Assembly (NCBI RefSeq): GCF_014229095.1
Contig: NZ_JAARZC010000003.1
Location: 372,001-436,000, forward strand
Length of the DNA: 64,000 bases
Direction of reading: 5' to 3'
DNA from: Listeria cossartiae subsp. cayugensis
GTDB taxonomy: Bacteria > Bacillota > Bacilli > Lactobacillales > Listeriaceae
The notes beneath the pieces were generated by a model. That model worked only from the letters and a program-made list of their open reading frames with translations. It had not been told where the DNA came from and searched no databases. Positions 21,712 through 30,221 of this stretch are shown one piece after another (positions within the stretch are counted from its first letter, which is position 1; each line of letters opens with the position of its first letter). The translations under genes were made by a program, and so were the position numbers.

Positions 21712-24066
21712 TTAACTTCTCTTACGCAACACATAAAGCGCAGTAGTTGTTAAAATAATCCCAAAAACAGTTGCAAACCCAGCAGTATCACCAGTTGTTG
21801 GTAAATTAGCATTAGAGGATGTTCCTGGTTTAGTTGTATTCGGTGTAGATGTAGTTGGGTCTTCGGTAGTTGTTGTTCCGCCATTTGTGCCGGAGCCGTT
21901 ACCGTTATTTGTTCCGCCATTTCCATCTGTTCCACCGTTATTGCCGTTTCCATTACCGTTGTCCGTTCCGCCGTTTCCATTATCTGGAGGAGTCGTTGCG
22001 GCAGCTTGAACAGTTGCTTGGAAAGTAGTGCTGTATCCGTTCGGGTCAGTGATAGTTGTTGTGATTTGGTCGCCTTTTTTAAGGTTTAAAGATGTTACAT
22101 CTACGGAAAACTTGCCGTTTGCGTCTGCTGTTGCGTTAGGTCCAGCAGCAAGTGCCATTCTTGCATTAGTAGCAGCTTTTTGAACGGAAACTGTTGCGCC
22201 TGGTAAAGTAGTTCCGGTTAATGTTTTGTCTTTTTCAGCGAATTTGTTGATTTTTGTTGCGTCTTTGATTGCTTTGATGGCCGCATCTTCGGTTTCTTTG
22301 TCGATTTCAGCTTTGGATTTGTAGACTTTGCGTCCTTCTTTTTGAGCTGTAATGACTTTGCCAGCAGCTTTTTGGTCTTTAATGTAGTTGATGAATGTTT
22401 CAGTGTCTGGGTCGATTGCAGTTACTAGATTTGCTTTTTTGAAGGCTGAGAATCCATCGCCGCCGCCAAATAGGAAGTCATTGATTACGACTTTGTATTT
22501 TTGGTCGGCTTTTAATGGAGTGCCGTCTTCGGTTGTAACGCTTGCCACTTTGTACGCGTGATCTAAGTCATCTGTATCTGTGAAAGTGTATTTTAGGCCA
22601 GAAATTTGTAGGAAATAAGTTTGGTTGCTTAAATATTGTTGGTTTAGTGCTTCAAGAATATCAGCGCCAGTCATTTCCACTACTTGCAAAATGTTACCAA
22701 ATGGTTGAACAGCTTGAGCCGCGCCCCATGTGATTTCATTTTGACCATTTGCAAGGCGAGTAGAAAGATCGGAACGGATTCCGCCGTTGTTTGTCATAGC
22801 GAAGTCGACATCGGCCCCGGCTTTGTTTGCCATGTAACGTTGCGCATCCGTAATCATGTTACCAAGCTCAGATTCTTTATCATCAATTGCTTTGTTGTCT
22901 AGATTTGTGTCGCGAGAAATAACGTCTTTATTCGCTAGTCCGATAGTTTCGTTGATAACTCCTTCAATGCGGCTTTTCGCATCTTCGGTTACGGCTGTAA
23001 TATCGGCATTTGGTGCGACGCTTCTCGTGTTGTATGTAATTTTAGCGTCTGGAGGTGAAACGAAATCGCCAGTTGTTTTATCAAGTTCGCCAGTTACATC
23101 TGAAAAAGCTTTACCATTGTTGTAACTTTGAACGATACGAGTTTTGCCAACTAATCCGTTTGTGTATTGGTGATTGTGACCAGCAAGGACTAAATCGACC
23201 GAGTTATTTGGGTCTAATTCGTTTGCTTTTGTCATCATATTGGCAGCTTCGCCAGCTACATCTTGTTTTGTTCCAGTATTTGGATTTCCAGTGGAAAGTG
23301 CCGGAACATGAGATAGAACAACGATTGCGTTAACGCCTTGGCCTCTAAGTTCAGCAGAGTATTTGACGATTGTTTCTGCTTCATCGAGGAAATCGTAGTC
23401 TTTAATATGATTAGCAAGAACTAAGTTAGGAATTTCTGTTGTAACGATACCAATGAAGCCAACTTTGACGCCATCAATTTCTTTTACATAGTATGGTAAA
23501 AAGCCTTCTGCGACTGTGTTTGTTCCTTTGTTGACAACGTTAGCTGCGACGATTTTCATGTCACTTTTAACGCGTGGATAAGCTTCTACGATTGGTCCGA
23601 ATTTGTTTGTAGAAACCCCGTCCAAAATTCGTTTGTATTCAGGTAATCCTTCATCAAATTCATGGTTACCTAATGTGCCGACTTCGAAATTCATTTTTTG
23701 GAGAACTTTCATCGTTGGCTCGTCTTGCAGTAAACCTGATACTGCTGGACTTGCGCCGACCATATCACCCGCTTGAACACGAATGGCGTTGTCAGCAGTA
23801 GCTCCAGGATTTGCCTGTAAAAATGAGCTAGTGGCATTATCCAAGTTGGTAGCTAAGTAATCTGCGCCGCCGATTGGTGAGCCGGATGCATCTTTGGAGG
23901 CTGTCTCAAGCGCTCCGTGGAAATCATTTATTCCCAAAATTTGAATGGGAACCGTATCTGCTGCTGCTTGTGCTGTTGTCCCGGTGAATGGTGCTGTAAG
24001 TCCGATTGTGAGCCCTGCTACGAGTAAAACATGTGTAGTTTTCTTGAAAAATTTGTTCACTTTCAC
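21712..24066 (-). CDS. LPXTG-anchored 5'-nucleotidase (UshA-like)
   Basis: 784 residues. A signal peptide ends near the ASA-like TAQAAA around residue 36. The metallophosphoesterase domain (about 40-330) has NDFHGALE, GNHEFDEGL and AGHNHQY, the metal-binding motifs; the 5'-nucleotidase C-terminal domain (about 365-540) has NNGGIRSDL and FGGGDGFSAF. An Asn/Gly/Thr-rich wall spacer follows and the sorting signal is LPTTGD plus membrane segment and RKRS. The enzyme hydrolyses extracellular nucleotides to nucleosides at the wall. A sigma-A promoter with a cre site just after the start of transcription lies upstream, so glucose should repress it. EGD-e homologue: lmo0130 (from memory). Confidence 0.95.
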   Translation of the reverse strand: MKVNKFFKKTTHVLLVAGLTIGLTAPFTGTTAQAAADTVPIQILGINDFHGALETASKDASGSPIGGADYLATNLDNATSSFLQANPGATADNAIRVQAGDMVGASPAVSGLLQDEPTMKVLQKMNFEVGTLGNHEFDEGLPEYKRILDGVSTNKFGPIVEAYPRVKSDMKIVAANVVNKGTNTVAEGFLPYYVKEIDGVKVGFIGIVTTEIPNLVLANHIKDYDFLDEAETIVKYSAELRGQGVNAIVVLSHVPALSTGNPNTGTKQDVAGEAANMMTKANELDPNNSVDLVLAGHNHQYTNGLVGKTRIVQSYNNGKAFSDVTGELDKTTGDFVSPPDAKITYNTRSVAPNADITAVTEDAKSRIEGVINETIGLANKDVISRDTNLDNKAIDDKESELGNMITDAQRYMANKAGADVDFAMTNNGGIRSDLSTRLANGQNEITWGAAQAVQPFGNILQVVEMTGADILEALNQQYLSNQTYFLQISGLKYTFTDTDDLDHAYKVASVTTEDGTPLKADQKYKVVINDFLFGGGDGFSAFKKANLVTAIDPDTETFINYIKDQKAAGKVITAQKEGRKVYKSKAEIDKETEDAAIKAIKDATKINKFAEKDKTLTGTTLPGATVSVQKAATNARMALAAGPNATADANGKFSVDVTSLNLKKGDQITTTITDPNGYSTTFQATVQAAATTPPDNGNGGTDNGNGNGNNGGTDGNGGTNNGNGSGTNGGTTTTEDPTTSTPNTTKPGTSSNANLPTTGDTAGFATVFGIILTTTALYVLRKRS

Positions 24067-24095
24067 ACTCTCCCTTTTTTCGCCAGTGGCAATTT

Positions 24096-24109
24096 TGTAA
24101 GCGCTAACT
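24096..24109. promoter_or_regulatory. Catabolite-responsive element (cre) for CcpA
   Basis: TGTAAGCGCTAACT fits the cre consensus TGWAARCGYTWNCW at every position. It lies at about +12 to +25 of the nucleotidase transcript, a position that blocks elongation. Confidence 0.75.
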
Positions 24110-24127
24110 CATAGGTGCCTAGCTATA

Positions 24128-24156
24128 ATTGTAGCAAAGTGGAATCACCCTAGCAA
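24128..24156 (-). promoter_or_regulatory. Sigma-A promoter of the 5'-nucleotidase gene
   Basis: Read on the minus strand: TTGCTA (24156-24151), 17-base spacer, TACAAT (24133-24128). Transcription would begin near 24121. Confidence 0.7.
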
Positions 24157-24253
24157 TAGGAAATATGGATTTTGTGTAAATGTAATGATAAAATTTGGCT
24201 ATATTTTCATTTCGATGGAAAAAAGGGTAAACTATAGAAAAAGGAGGGATAAG

Positions 24254-25003
24254 ATGGATATCTCTAGCACGGAAATTTGGGATGCGATTAGGAGAAATAG
24301 TTACTTGCTTTATTATCAACCAAAAGTAGACGCGAAAACGAACAAAATTATCGGTTTTGAAGGTTTGGTTCGACTAAAAACAGCGACGGCAATTTTGACT
24401 CCAATTGATTTCTTTGAAGATATTGTCCTTTTAAATGCAACGCGGGAAATGCAAGATTTTGTTGCGGAAACAGCGATAGAACAACTCAACCAACTAGGTG
24501 GACGTTTTTCGATTTCGATTAATATTCCGGCGCATTACGTGGTAAGCAGTAATTATATGGCTCATTTGCACGATTATGTGAAAGAAAATTTAAAGTACCC
24601 TGAATGCTTAGAAATAGAAATTATCGAACGGGGCGAAATTACGGAGCTTGCTGTTGCGAACAAAAATTTACGAAAAATAAAAAACCTCGGCGTCAAAGTG
24701 AGTATGGATGATTTTGGGAAGGGTTATAGCTCGCTTGCGTATTTGCGGAGCTTGCCGATTGATATTGTTAAAACGGATATGTCATTTATTGCGCTTTTAA
24801 AAACGGATCGCAGACAGCAAATTATTATTCGCGCGATTGTGAATTTATGCCATGATTTAGGTGGAAAAGTAGTGACGGAGGGCGTAGAGGACATCGAGCA
24901 AGTCGAGAAATTACGGGAAATGAAAGTGGACTATTTCCAAGGTTATTATTTTAGCCGCCCACTCCCAATGGAAGAAATTAAAGAAAAATATTCCTTTGTA
25001 TAA
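24254..25003 (+). CDS. EAL domain c-di-GMP phosphodiesterase (PdeB-like)
   Basis: 249 residues from the ATG at 24254, with AAAGGAGGG before it. A single EAL domain with all main signatures: EGLVRL (EAL position), SINIPAHY, the metal-binding Glu in IEIIERGEI, SMDDFGKGYSSLAYL, IVKTDMSFI, VVTEGVED and FQGYYFSRP. No sensor domain or membrane segment, so regulation must come from partners or expression. The better conservation here compared with the protein at 9366 argues for full activity. From memory it corresponds to the EGD-e phosphodiesterase lmo0131. Confidence 0.9.
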   Translation: MDISSTEIWDAIRRNSYLLYYQPKVDAKTNKIIGFEGLVRLKTATAILTPIDFFEDIVLLNATREMQDFVAETAIEQLNQLGGRFSISINIPAHYVVSSNYMAHLHDYVKENLKYPECLEIEIIERGEITELAVANKNLRKIKNLGVKVSMDDFGKGYSSLAYLRSLPIDIVKTDMSFIALLKTDRRQQIIIRAIVNLCHDLGGKVVTEGVEDIEQVEKLREMKVDYFQGYYFSRPLPMEEIKEKYSFV

Positions 25004-25005
25004 AT

Positions 25006-25061
25006 AAAAAATTGGTTGGTGTGAGAATGGTAATTTACCAAATTCACACCAACCAATTTTA
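25006..25061. terminator. Long bidirectional terminator
   Basis: ATTGGTTGGTGTGA (25011-25024) and TCACACCAACCAAT (25044-25057) pair perfectly, flanked by A and T tracts; the loop itself can fold (TGGTAA with TTACCA). It separates the EAL gene from the convergent IMP dehydrogenase-like gene. Confidence 0.9.
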
Positions 25062-25063
25062 GT

Positions 25064-26572
25064 TTATTTGATTAAATTGTTAGAAGCATCTTTCACAACC
25101 ACGTCATGCGCGCCGCCTTCTACGATAGAAGTGGACGAAACAAGAGTGATTTTTGCTTTTTGTTGTAATTCAGGGATATTGAGCGCACCGCAATTACACA
25201 TGGTAGAGCGGACTTTGCTAAGGCTGATGGCAACATTGTCTTTCAAAGATCCAGCGTAAGGAACATAAGAATCTACGCCTTCTTCAAAGGATAATTTTTT
25301 GTCGCCGCCAAGGTCATAACGTTGCCAGTTACGCGCGCGGTTAGCTCCTTCGCCCCAATATTCTTTCATATATGTGCCATTTAAATTCACTTTATTAGTA
25401 GGACTTTCGTCAAAACGGGAGAAGTAACGACCAAGCATGATGAAGTCAGCACCCATTGCTAGAGCTAGCGTCATATGGTAGTCGTACACAATTCCGCCGT
25501 CAGAACAAATCGGAATATACACACCTGTTTCTTCAAAATATTCATCGCGGGCTTTAGCAACGTCAATTAAGGCAGTTGCTTGGCCGCGGCCGATGCCTTT
25601 TTGTTCACGAGTGATACAGATTGAACCACCACCAACACCGACTTTTACGAAATCTGCGCCAGCTTCGGCAAGGTAACGGAAACCATCGCGGTCAACAACA
25701 TTTCCTGCGCCAACTTTGACAGTATCGCCGTATTTGCCGCGAACGTAATCAAGTGTGCGTTTTTGCCATTCGGAGTAGCCTTCCGAGGAATCAATACACA
25801 GAATATCTGCGCCAGCTTCTACAAGAGCCGGAACACGTTCTTCATAGTCGCGCGTGTTAATACCAGCTCCAACAACGTAACGTTTCGAGGAATCAAGTAG
25901 TTCTAATTTGTTTTCTTTATTGGAGTCATAGTCTTTGCGGAATACCATATGGACTAAGTTTTTATTGTCGTCTACAAGTGGTAGGGCATTTAATTTGTTG
26001 TCCCAAATAATGTTGTTAGCTTCTTTTAAAGTGGTCGATTTGTTAGCAGTAACTAATTTTTCGAAAGGAGTCATGAAATCAGCAACTTTTTCGTCTGGGC
26101 TCATGCGCGTTACGCGGTAGTCGCGACTTGTCACGATTCCTAGTAATTTACCGTGCGCCGTGCCGTCTTCTGTAACTGCCACTGTGGAATGACCCGTTTT
26201 TTCTTTTAAATCAAGAATGTCTTGAAGGGTTTTGTCTGGGCTGATGTTGGAATCGCTAATAACGAAGCCAGCTTTATGATTTTTCACGCGAGAAACCATT
26301 GCTGCTTCACTTTCGATGGATTGGGAGCCGAAGATGAATGATACGCCGCCTTCTTTCGCGAGTGCAATCCCCATATTATCATCGGAAACAGCTTGCATAA
26401 TTGCGGAAACAAGCGGAATATTCATTGTGATTGCAGATTCTTCACCCTTTTTAAATTTTACAATTGGTGTTTTTAAGCTAACGTTTGTTGGAACACATTC
26501 AGCGGATGAGTAGCCTGGAACAAGTAAAAATTCACTAAATGTGCGGGACGGTTCTTCAAAATAAAATGCCAT
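25064..26572 (-). CDS. IMP dehydrogenase / GMP reductase family protein with CBS domains
   Basis: 502 residues from the ATG preceded by AAGGAG; a longer GTG start four codons upstream is too near the ribosome site. The barrel is interrupted at about residues 95-220 by two CBS domains ([20 protein letters not shown]). The catalytic loop [20 protein letters not shown] keeps the cysteine, and the flap carries WQRYD, the Arg-Tyr pair used by IMP dehydrogenase. The protein therefore probably oxidises IMP to XMP with NAD, but it is a divergent second-type enzyme and a GMP reductase role is not excluded. It stands alone. EGD-e homologue: lmo0132 (from memory). Confidence 0.85.
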   Translation of the reverse strand: MAFYFEEPSRTFSEFLLVPGYSSAECVPTNVSLKTPIVKFKKGEESAITMNIPLVSAIMQAVSDDNMGIALAKEGGVSFIFGSQSIESEAAMVSRVKNHKAGFVISDSNISPDKTLQDILDLKEKTGHSTVAVTEDGTAHGKLLGIVTSRDYRVTRMSPDEKVADFMTPFEKLVTANKSTTLKEANNIIWDNKLNALPLVDDNKNLVHMVFRKDYDSNKENKLELLDSSKRYVVGAGINTRDYEERVPALVEAGADILCIDSSEGYSEWQKRTLDYVRGKYGDTVKVGAGNVVDRDGFRYLAEAGADFVKVGVGGGSICITREQKGIGRGQATALIDVAKARDEYFEETGVYIPICSDGGIVYDYHMTLALAMGADFIMLGRYFSRFDESPTNKVNLNGTYMKEYWGEGANRARNWQRYDLGGDKKLSFEEGVDSYVPYAGSLKDNVAISLSKVRSTMCNCGALNIPELQQKAKITLVSSTSIVEGGAHDVVVKDASNNLIK

Positions 26573-26672
26573 TATTTCCACTCCTTCTTCTATTTTTAAA
26601 TGAATTTATAAAATATCTTTATTATTTCAATAACTGGATGGAAAGTCAATGATTGGGGGAGCTTTTTCGGAC

Positions 26673-26698
26673 GTTTTCTTTTGGGGGAAGAGTGGAAT
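26673..26698 (+). promoter_or_regulatory. Candidate sigma-B promoter for the 26739-27262 pair
   Basis: GTTTTC (26673-26678), 14 bases, TGGAAT (26693-26698) approximates the sigma-B consensus GTTT-N(13-15)-GGGWAT with one mismatch in the -10. The start of transcription would be near 26705. Confidence 0.5.
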
Positions 26699-26738
26699 AG
26701 ATGAAAGGTAGAGAAACTTTGGCGAAGGAGGTAATCAG

Positions 26739-26972
26739 ATGGACGAAGAAACATTGCTAGAACGTGGCTACCGTAAGTATCGCGGGGCGGAAGTAGATAT
26801 TTATTTTAATACAAATGTTTGCGCGCATTCGGGTAATTGTGTAAAAGGTAACGCAGAACTTTTTAATTTGGATAGAAAACCATGGATTGTGCCGGACAAT
26901 GTATCGAAAGAAGAAGCAAAACGGGTGATTCATACTTGCCCGAGTGGAGCGCTTCAATATCTCGAGAAATAG
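26739..26972 (+). CDS. Divergent 4Fe-4S mono-cluster protein (YjdI-like)
   Basis: 77 residues with AAGGAGG before the ATG. The cysteines lie in NVCAHSGNCVKGN and HTCPSGAL, the pattern of the Fer4_19/YjdI family, small proteins predicted to bind an iron-sulfur cluster. The following acetyltransferase-like gene starts 11 bases later, and the same pair (YjdI-YjdJ) occurs in many bacteria. In Listeria the pair is a well-known part of the sigma-B general stress regulon (from memory), which fits the promoter-like element upstream. The actual reaction is unknown. Confidence 0.85.
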   Translation: MDEETLLERGYRKYRGAEVDIYFNTNVCAHSGNCVKGNAELFNLDRKPWIVPDNVSKEEAKRVIHTCPSGALQYLEK

Positions 26973-26983
26973 GAGGATATCAG

Positions 26984-27262
26984 ATGGAATATAAAAACGG
27001 TGAAAACAGAATTTATGCGGTAAATGATGAAGGAGTAGAGGTTGGCGAAGTGACTTTTGTGCCAACTGGGGAAGATATGTTTATTATTGACCACACAGGT
27101 GTAGATGATGCGGCTCGAGGTCAAGGGATAGCCCAAGAACTCGTGAAACGCGCGGTTGAAAAAGCAAAATCAGAAGGAAAGAAAATTGTTCCGCTTTGTC
27201 CATTTGCAAAAGCGGAGTTTGCTAAGAAGCCGGAGTATCAAGAAGTACAAGCAGCAAAATAA
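26984..27262 (+). CDS. GNAT-family N-acetyltransferase-like protein (YjdJ)
   Basis: 92 residues from the ATG at 26984, preceded by AGGAGG; the frame reaches upstream but overlaps the previous gene. The acetyl-CoA-binding motif is RGQGIAQELVKRAVEKAKSE (residues about 45-65) and the closing KKIVPLCPFAKAEFAKKPEY is typical of the short YjdJ-type GNAT group. The acceptor is unknown. Co-transcribed with the iron-sulfur protein and ended by a clear terminator. Confidence 0.85.
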   Translation: MEYKNGENRIYAVNDEGVEVGEVTFVPTGEDMFIIDHTGVDDAARGQGIAQELVKRAVEKAKSEGKKIVPLCPFAKAEFAKKPEYQEVQAAK

Positions 27263-27268
27263 GAAGTG

Positions 27269-27298
27269 TAGACTAGGTTTTATGCCTAGTCTATTTTT
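27269..27298 (+). terminator. Terminator after the YjdI-YjdJ pair
   Basis: TAGACTAGG pairs with CCTAGTCTA around a seven-base loop, followed by five T residues. Confidence 0.85.
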
Positions 27299-27331
27299 AT
27301 GAAAAAATTTTAGAATTCCAGTTTTCTCTTC

Positions 27332-27360
27332 TTGACATCTGCTTTGTTTCAGTGTATCTT
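27332..27360 (+). promoter_or_regulatory. Sigma-A promoter of the ctaP leader
   Basis: TTGACA (27332-27337), 17-base spacer, TATCTT (27355-27360). Transcription would start near 27367, about 35 bases before the riboswitch. Confidence 0.65.
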
Positions 27361-27401
27361 TAATTCACAGTAAACTTATAGGAATAATAGTATTACGTTT
27401 T

Positions 27402-27500
27402 CTTATCAAGAGTGGTGGAGGGAATCGGCCCAGTGAAACCCAGCAGCGGAGCGCAAGTTCTATGCTAAATCCGATCAGAAGTAATATTCTGGCAGATAAG
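27402..27500 (+). ncRNA. SAM-I riboswitch (S-box)
   Basis: The order CTTATCAAGAG, GGTGGAGGGA, GGCCC, GTGAAACCCAGCAGC and a closing CAGATAAG is that of the S-box aptamer: P1 is formed by CTTATC with its complement near 27494-27500, and the GAAACCC core sits in the P3 junction. Binding of S-adenosylmethionine should favour the terminator that follows, switching off ctaP when methionine is plentiful. Listeria has several such elements, some also acting in trans as SreA/SreB RNAs (family knowledge). Confidence 0.9.
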
Positions 27501-27518
27501 TAGTAGCTTTTAATGAGG

Positions 27519-27560
27519 CGCTTCGATTCTGACCAAAAAACAGAGGAAGCGTTATTTTTA
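27519..27560 (+). terminator. Riboswitch-controlled terminator before ctaP
   Basis: CGCTTC pairs with GAAGCG and TCTG with CAGA inside it, followed by TTATTTTT. It lies between the S-box and the ctaP ribosome site. Confidence 0.75.
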
Positions 27561-27587
27561 GCGCTTAAAGAGGGGAGTTTTTGTTAG

Positions 27588-29162
27588 ATGAAGAAATTTT
27601 TATTAGTAGCGGTTATCTCGGTTTTTGCCTTGGTGTTAACGGCTTGCGGAGGCTCTGGCGCTAGCTCAGACAAAGCAAACGGTTCAGGCAAAGCGAAAGA
27701 CGGCGGCTCTCTAATTATCGGCGTTACTGGAGATCCAGAAGTTATCAATCCTAACTACGCTTCTGACCGTGTAACATTAACGATTCAACAAGCTGTATAT
27801 GCACCGCTATTTTGGGAAGTTGACGGGAAACCGGCACTTGCAAAAAGCTTAGATATTTCAGATGACAACTTAACTTACACTGTGAAACTAAAAGATGGTT
27901 TAACTTGGCACGACGGCAAACCTTTAACTGCAGATGATGTAGTATTTACTGTAAATTCTATTTTAGATACAAAACAAAACAGCCCGAACCGCGGCAACTT
28001 TGTTTTTGACAATAAACCTGTAAAAGTAGAAGCAGTAGACGACACTACGGTGAAATTCACTTTACCAACTGTTGCTCCAGCCTTTGAAAATACAATTAAA
28101 ACTTTCTTCCCAATTCCAAAACACATTTTTGAAGGGGTAGAAAACATCGAGAAAAGTGATAAAAACAAAAATCCAATCGGCTCAGGTCCGTACAAATTTG
28201 TTGAATACAAAACAGGGGAATACGTTTCCTTAGAAAGATTCAACGACTACTTTGACGGCAAACCGAAATTGGATAAAGTTACTTTCCGAATCACAAAAGA
28301 CCAAAACGCAGCTAATTTAGCACTGCAAAATGGTGAAATCAACTTAAAATCCATTCAACCTTCTGATAGAAACAAAGTAGAAAAAGCGAGCGCCGTAAAC
28401 ATTATCACTTACCCTGAAAATCGCTTAAGCTATGCGACATTCAACGAAAACCAACCAGCACTTAAATCAAAAGAACTTCGCCAAGCCCTTTCTTATGCGC
28501 TTGACCGTGAAGATATCATTGATGCAGCATACGGTTCAGATGAATACGCAAAACCAGCTTCCTCGTTCCTAACAGAAAACACGAAATACTTCACGGATAA
28601 AGTAGAAACATACGACCAAGACATCGCCAAAGCGAAAAAATTAGTAAAAGAAAGTGGTTTTGATACAAGTCAAAAACTAACTGTTTACTATTTAAACAAC
28701 AGTAAATCACAAGAAAGTATCGCGCTTTACTTGCAACAACAATACAAAGAAATCGGCGTGACACTGGACTTGAAACCAACAGATCCAAATGCACTTAGCA
28801 ACATTACACTTGACCGTAAAAACGCAGATTACTCCATCGCGCTAAATGGTTATATCATGGGGAACGACCCTGATGCATATAAATCTCTATATCTAAGCGA
28901 TGCACCTTACAACTACTCGAACTACCACAACAAAGACCTAGACGCACTTTGGGAAAAAGGCGCTGTAACTGCTGACGACAAAGAACGTCAAGAAATCTAT
29001 GAAAAAATCCAAAAAACAATTGCGGATGATGCTGTAATTTATCCAATTTCTTATGATAATGCAGTACTCGCTCTTGATAACCGTTATGGTGGACAAAAAG
29101 CTGCAACACCACAACCAGTAACAATGTTCCGTGATCTTTCTAAACTTTATTTAACGGAATAA
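27588..29162 (+). CDS. ctaP: CtaP-like peptide/cysteine-transport binding lipoprotein
   Basis: 524 residues, an OppA-type solute-binding protein (SBP family 5). The lipobox is LTACGG with cysteine at residue 20, so the protein is anchored to the outer face of the membrane. Family blocks include YAPLFWE, LKDGLTWHDGKPLTADDVVF and PIGSGPYKFVEYKTGEYVSL. In L. monocytogenes the protein at this locus, CtaP, is needed for cysteine uptake, acid resistance and virulence (from memory). A SAM riboswitch controls it, which fits sulfur metabolism. Two permeases follow after an internal terminator-like hairpin; no ATPase genes are in the cluster. Confidence 0.9.
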   Translation: MKKFLLVAVISVFALVLTACGGSGASSDKANGSGKAKDGGSLIIGVTGDPEVINPNYASDRVTLTIQQAVYAPLFWEVDGKPALAKSLDISDDNLTYTVKLKDGLTWHDGKPLTADDVVFTVNSILDTKQNSPNRGNFVFDNKPVKVEAVDDTTVKFTLPTVAPAFENTIKTFFPIPKHIFEGVENIEKSDKNKNPIGSGPYKFVEYKTGEYVSLERFNDYFDGKPKLDKVTFRITKDQNAANLALQNGEINLKSIQPSDRNKVEKASAVNIITYPENRLSYATFNENQPALKSKELRQALSYALDREDIIDAAYGSDEYAKPASSFLTENTKYFTDKVETYDQDIAKAKKLVKESGFDTSQKLTVYYLNNSKSQESIALYLQQQYKEIGVTLDLKPTDPNALSNITLDRKNADYSIALNGYIMGNDPDAYKSLYLSDAPYNYSNYHNKDLDALWEKGAVTADDKERQEIYEKIQKTIADDAVIYPISYDNAVLALDNRYGGQKAATPQPVTMFRDLSKLYLTE

Positions 29163-29186
29163 TAATTAAAAATCATTCGTAAAAAA

Positions 29187-29226
29187 TCTGACCTGCCATG
29201 CTTGTTTTTGGCAGGTTCAGGTTTTT
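29187..29226 (+). terminator. Internal hairpin between ctaP and its permeases
   Basis: CTGA-CCTGCCA pairs with TGGCAGG-T-TCAG and is followed by GTTTTTA. It probably stops part of the transcripts so that binding protein exceeds permease. Confidence 0.75.
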
Positions 29227-29263
29227 ACTTGTCATTTTTAGTGTTTTAGATAGGAGATAAATT

Positions 29264-30214
29264 ATGCTAAAAACAATCATAAAACGCGTATTGCAAATTA
29301 TTCCGATGCTATTTATTATCTCGATTATTTCGTTTGCCCTTATAAAATTAGCGCCCGGGGATCCTGTGAATTCCTTTGTTACGCCTGATATGAATCCTGA
29401 TGATGTGGAGCGGATTAGACAGAGCTTAGGTCTTGATCAACCGATTTATGTGCAGTACTTTATTTGGCTTGGAAACTTGTTGCAAGGGAATCTTGGTTAT
29501 TCGATTGTGAACAGCCAGCCAGTTTTACAACAAATTTTAGAGAGAATTCCGGCGACACTTGGTTTGGTGGGAACTTCGCTTGTACTAACGCTATTATTAT
29601 CAATTCCACTTGGTTTGGTTGCAGCGAATTATGAAAATACGTGGATTGATAAAGTGTTAAACGGGATTTCATATATTGGGATTTCGATTCCGATTTTTTG
29701 GTTTGGGATGATTTTAATTGATGTATTTTCGATTCAGTTAGGTTGGCTTCCGAGTCTAGGAATGCGAACGATTGGGGTCGACTCTTTTTGGGATATGGCG
29801 GAGCATGCAATTTTGCCGGTTATAACGCTGACTTTCCAAGGGTGCGCGGCATATTATCGTTACGTCCGCTCGAATACCATCAACCAATTAAAAGAAGAAT
29901 ATGTTTTATTCGGCTATGCAAAAGGGCTGTCAAAAGTGCAAATTATGGGGCATCACGTTTTGAAAAATTCCTTGTTGCCAGTCATAACACTACTTGGGAT
30001 GTCACTTCCGCAAGTCATTACAGGTGCTTTTATTACCGAAAGTATTTTTTCATGGCCGGGCATGGGTTCGCTTGGAATTAATGCGATTTTCCAACTGGAT
30101 TATCCAGTTATTATGGCGATTACACTTTTTTCAGCGCTGTTATTAATTATTGGAAACTTGCTGGCCGATTTAGCTTATATGATTGTCGATCCGCGGATTA
30201 GGGAAATGGGGTGA
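29264..30214 (+). CDS. Oligopeptide-type ABC transporter permease (first)
   Basis: 316 residues, six predicted membrane segments, DppB/OppB type. The N-terminal FALIKLAPGDPVNSFV and the EAA-loop region (YAKGLSKVQIMGHHVLKNSLLPVI split) with ITGAFITESIFSWPGMG are characteristic. It works with the downstream OppC-type permease and the CtaP binding protein in the membrane. AGATAGGAG precedes the ATG. The next gene starts seven bases after its stop. Confidence 0.92.
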   Translation: MLKTIIKRVLQIIPMLFIISIISFALIKLAPGDPVNSFVTPDMNPDDVERIRQSLGLDQPIYVQYFIWLGNLLQGNLGYSIVNSQPVLQQILERIPATLGLVGTSLVLTLLLSIPLGLVAANYENTWIDKVLNGISYIGISIPIFWFGMILIDVFSIQLGWLPSLGMRTIGVDSFWDMAEHAILPVITLTFQGCAAYYRYVRSNTINQLKEEYVLFGYAKGLSKVQIMGHHVLKNSLLPVITLLGMSLPQVITGAFITESIFSWPGMGSLGINAIFQLDYPVIMAITLFSALLLIIGNLLADLAYMIVDPRIREMG

Positions 30215-30221
30215 GGAGTTC

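Noticed and set aside
21750-21980. Open minus-strand frame rich in Thr, Glu and Gln inside the nucleotidase gene
   Set aside because: It is the alternative frame of the Asn/Gly/Thr repeat spacer of the LPXTG nucleotidase; no ribosome site.
24206-24230. GGGTAA before the EAL gene at 24254 as sigma-B promoter
   Set aside because: No GTTT-like -35 element at 13-15 bases; the match is limited to the -10.
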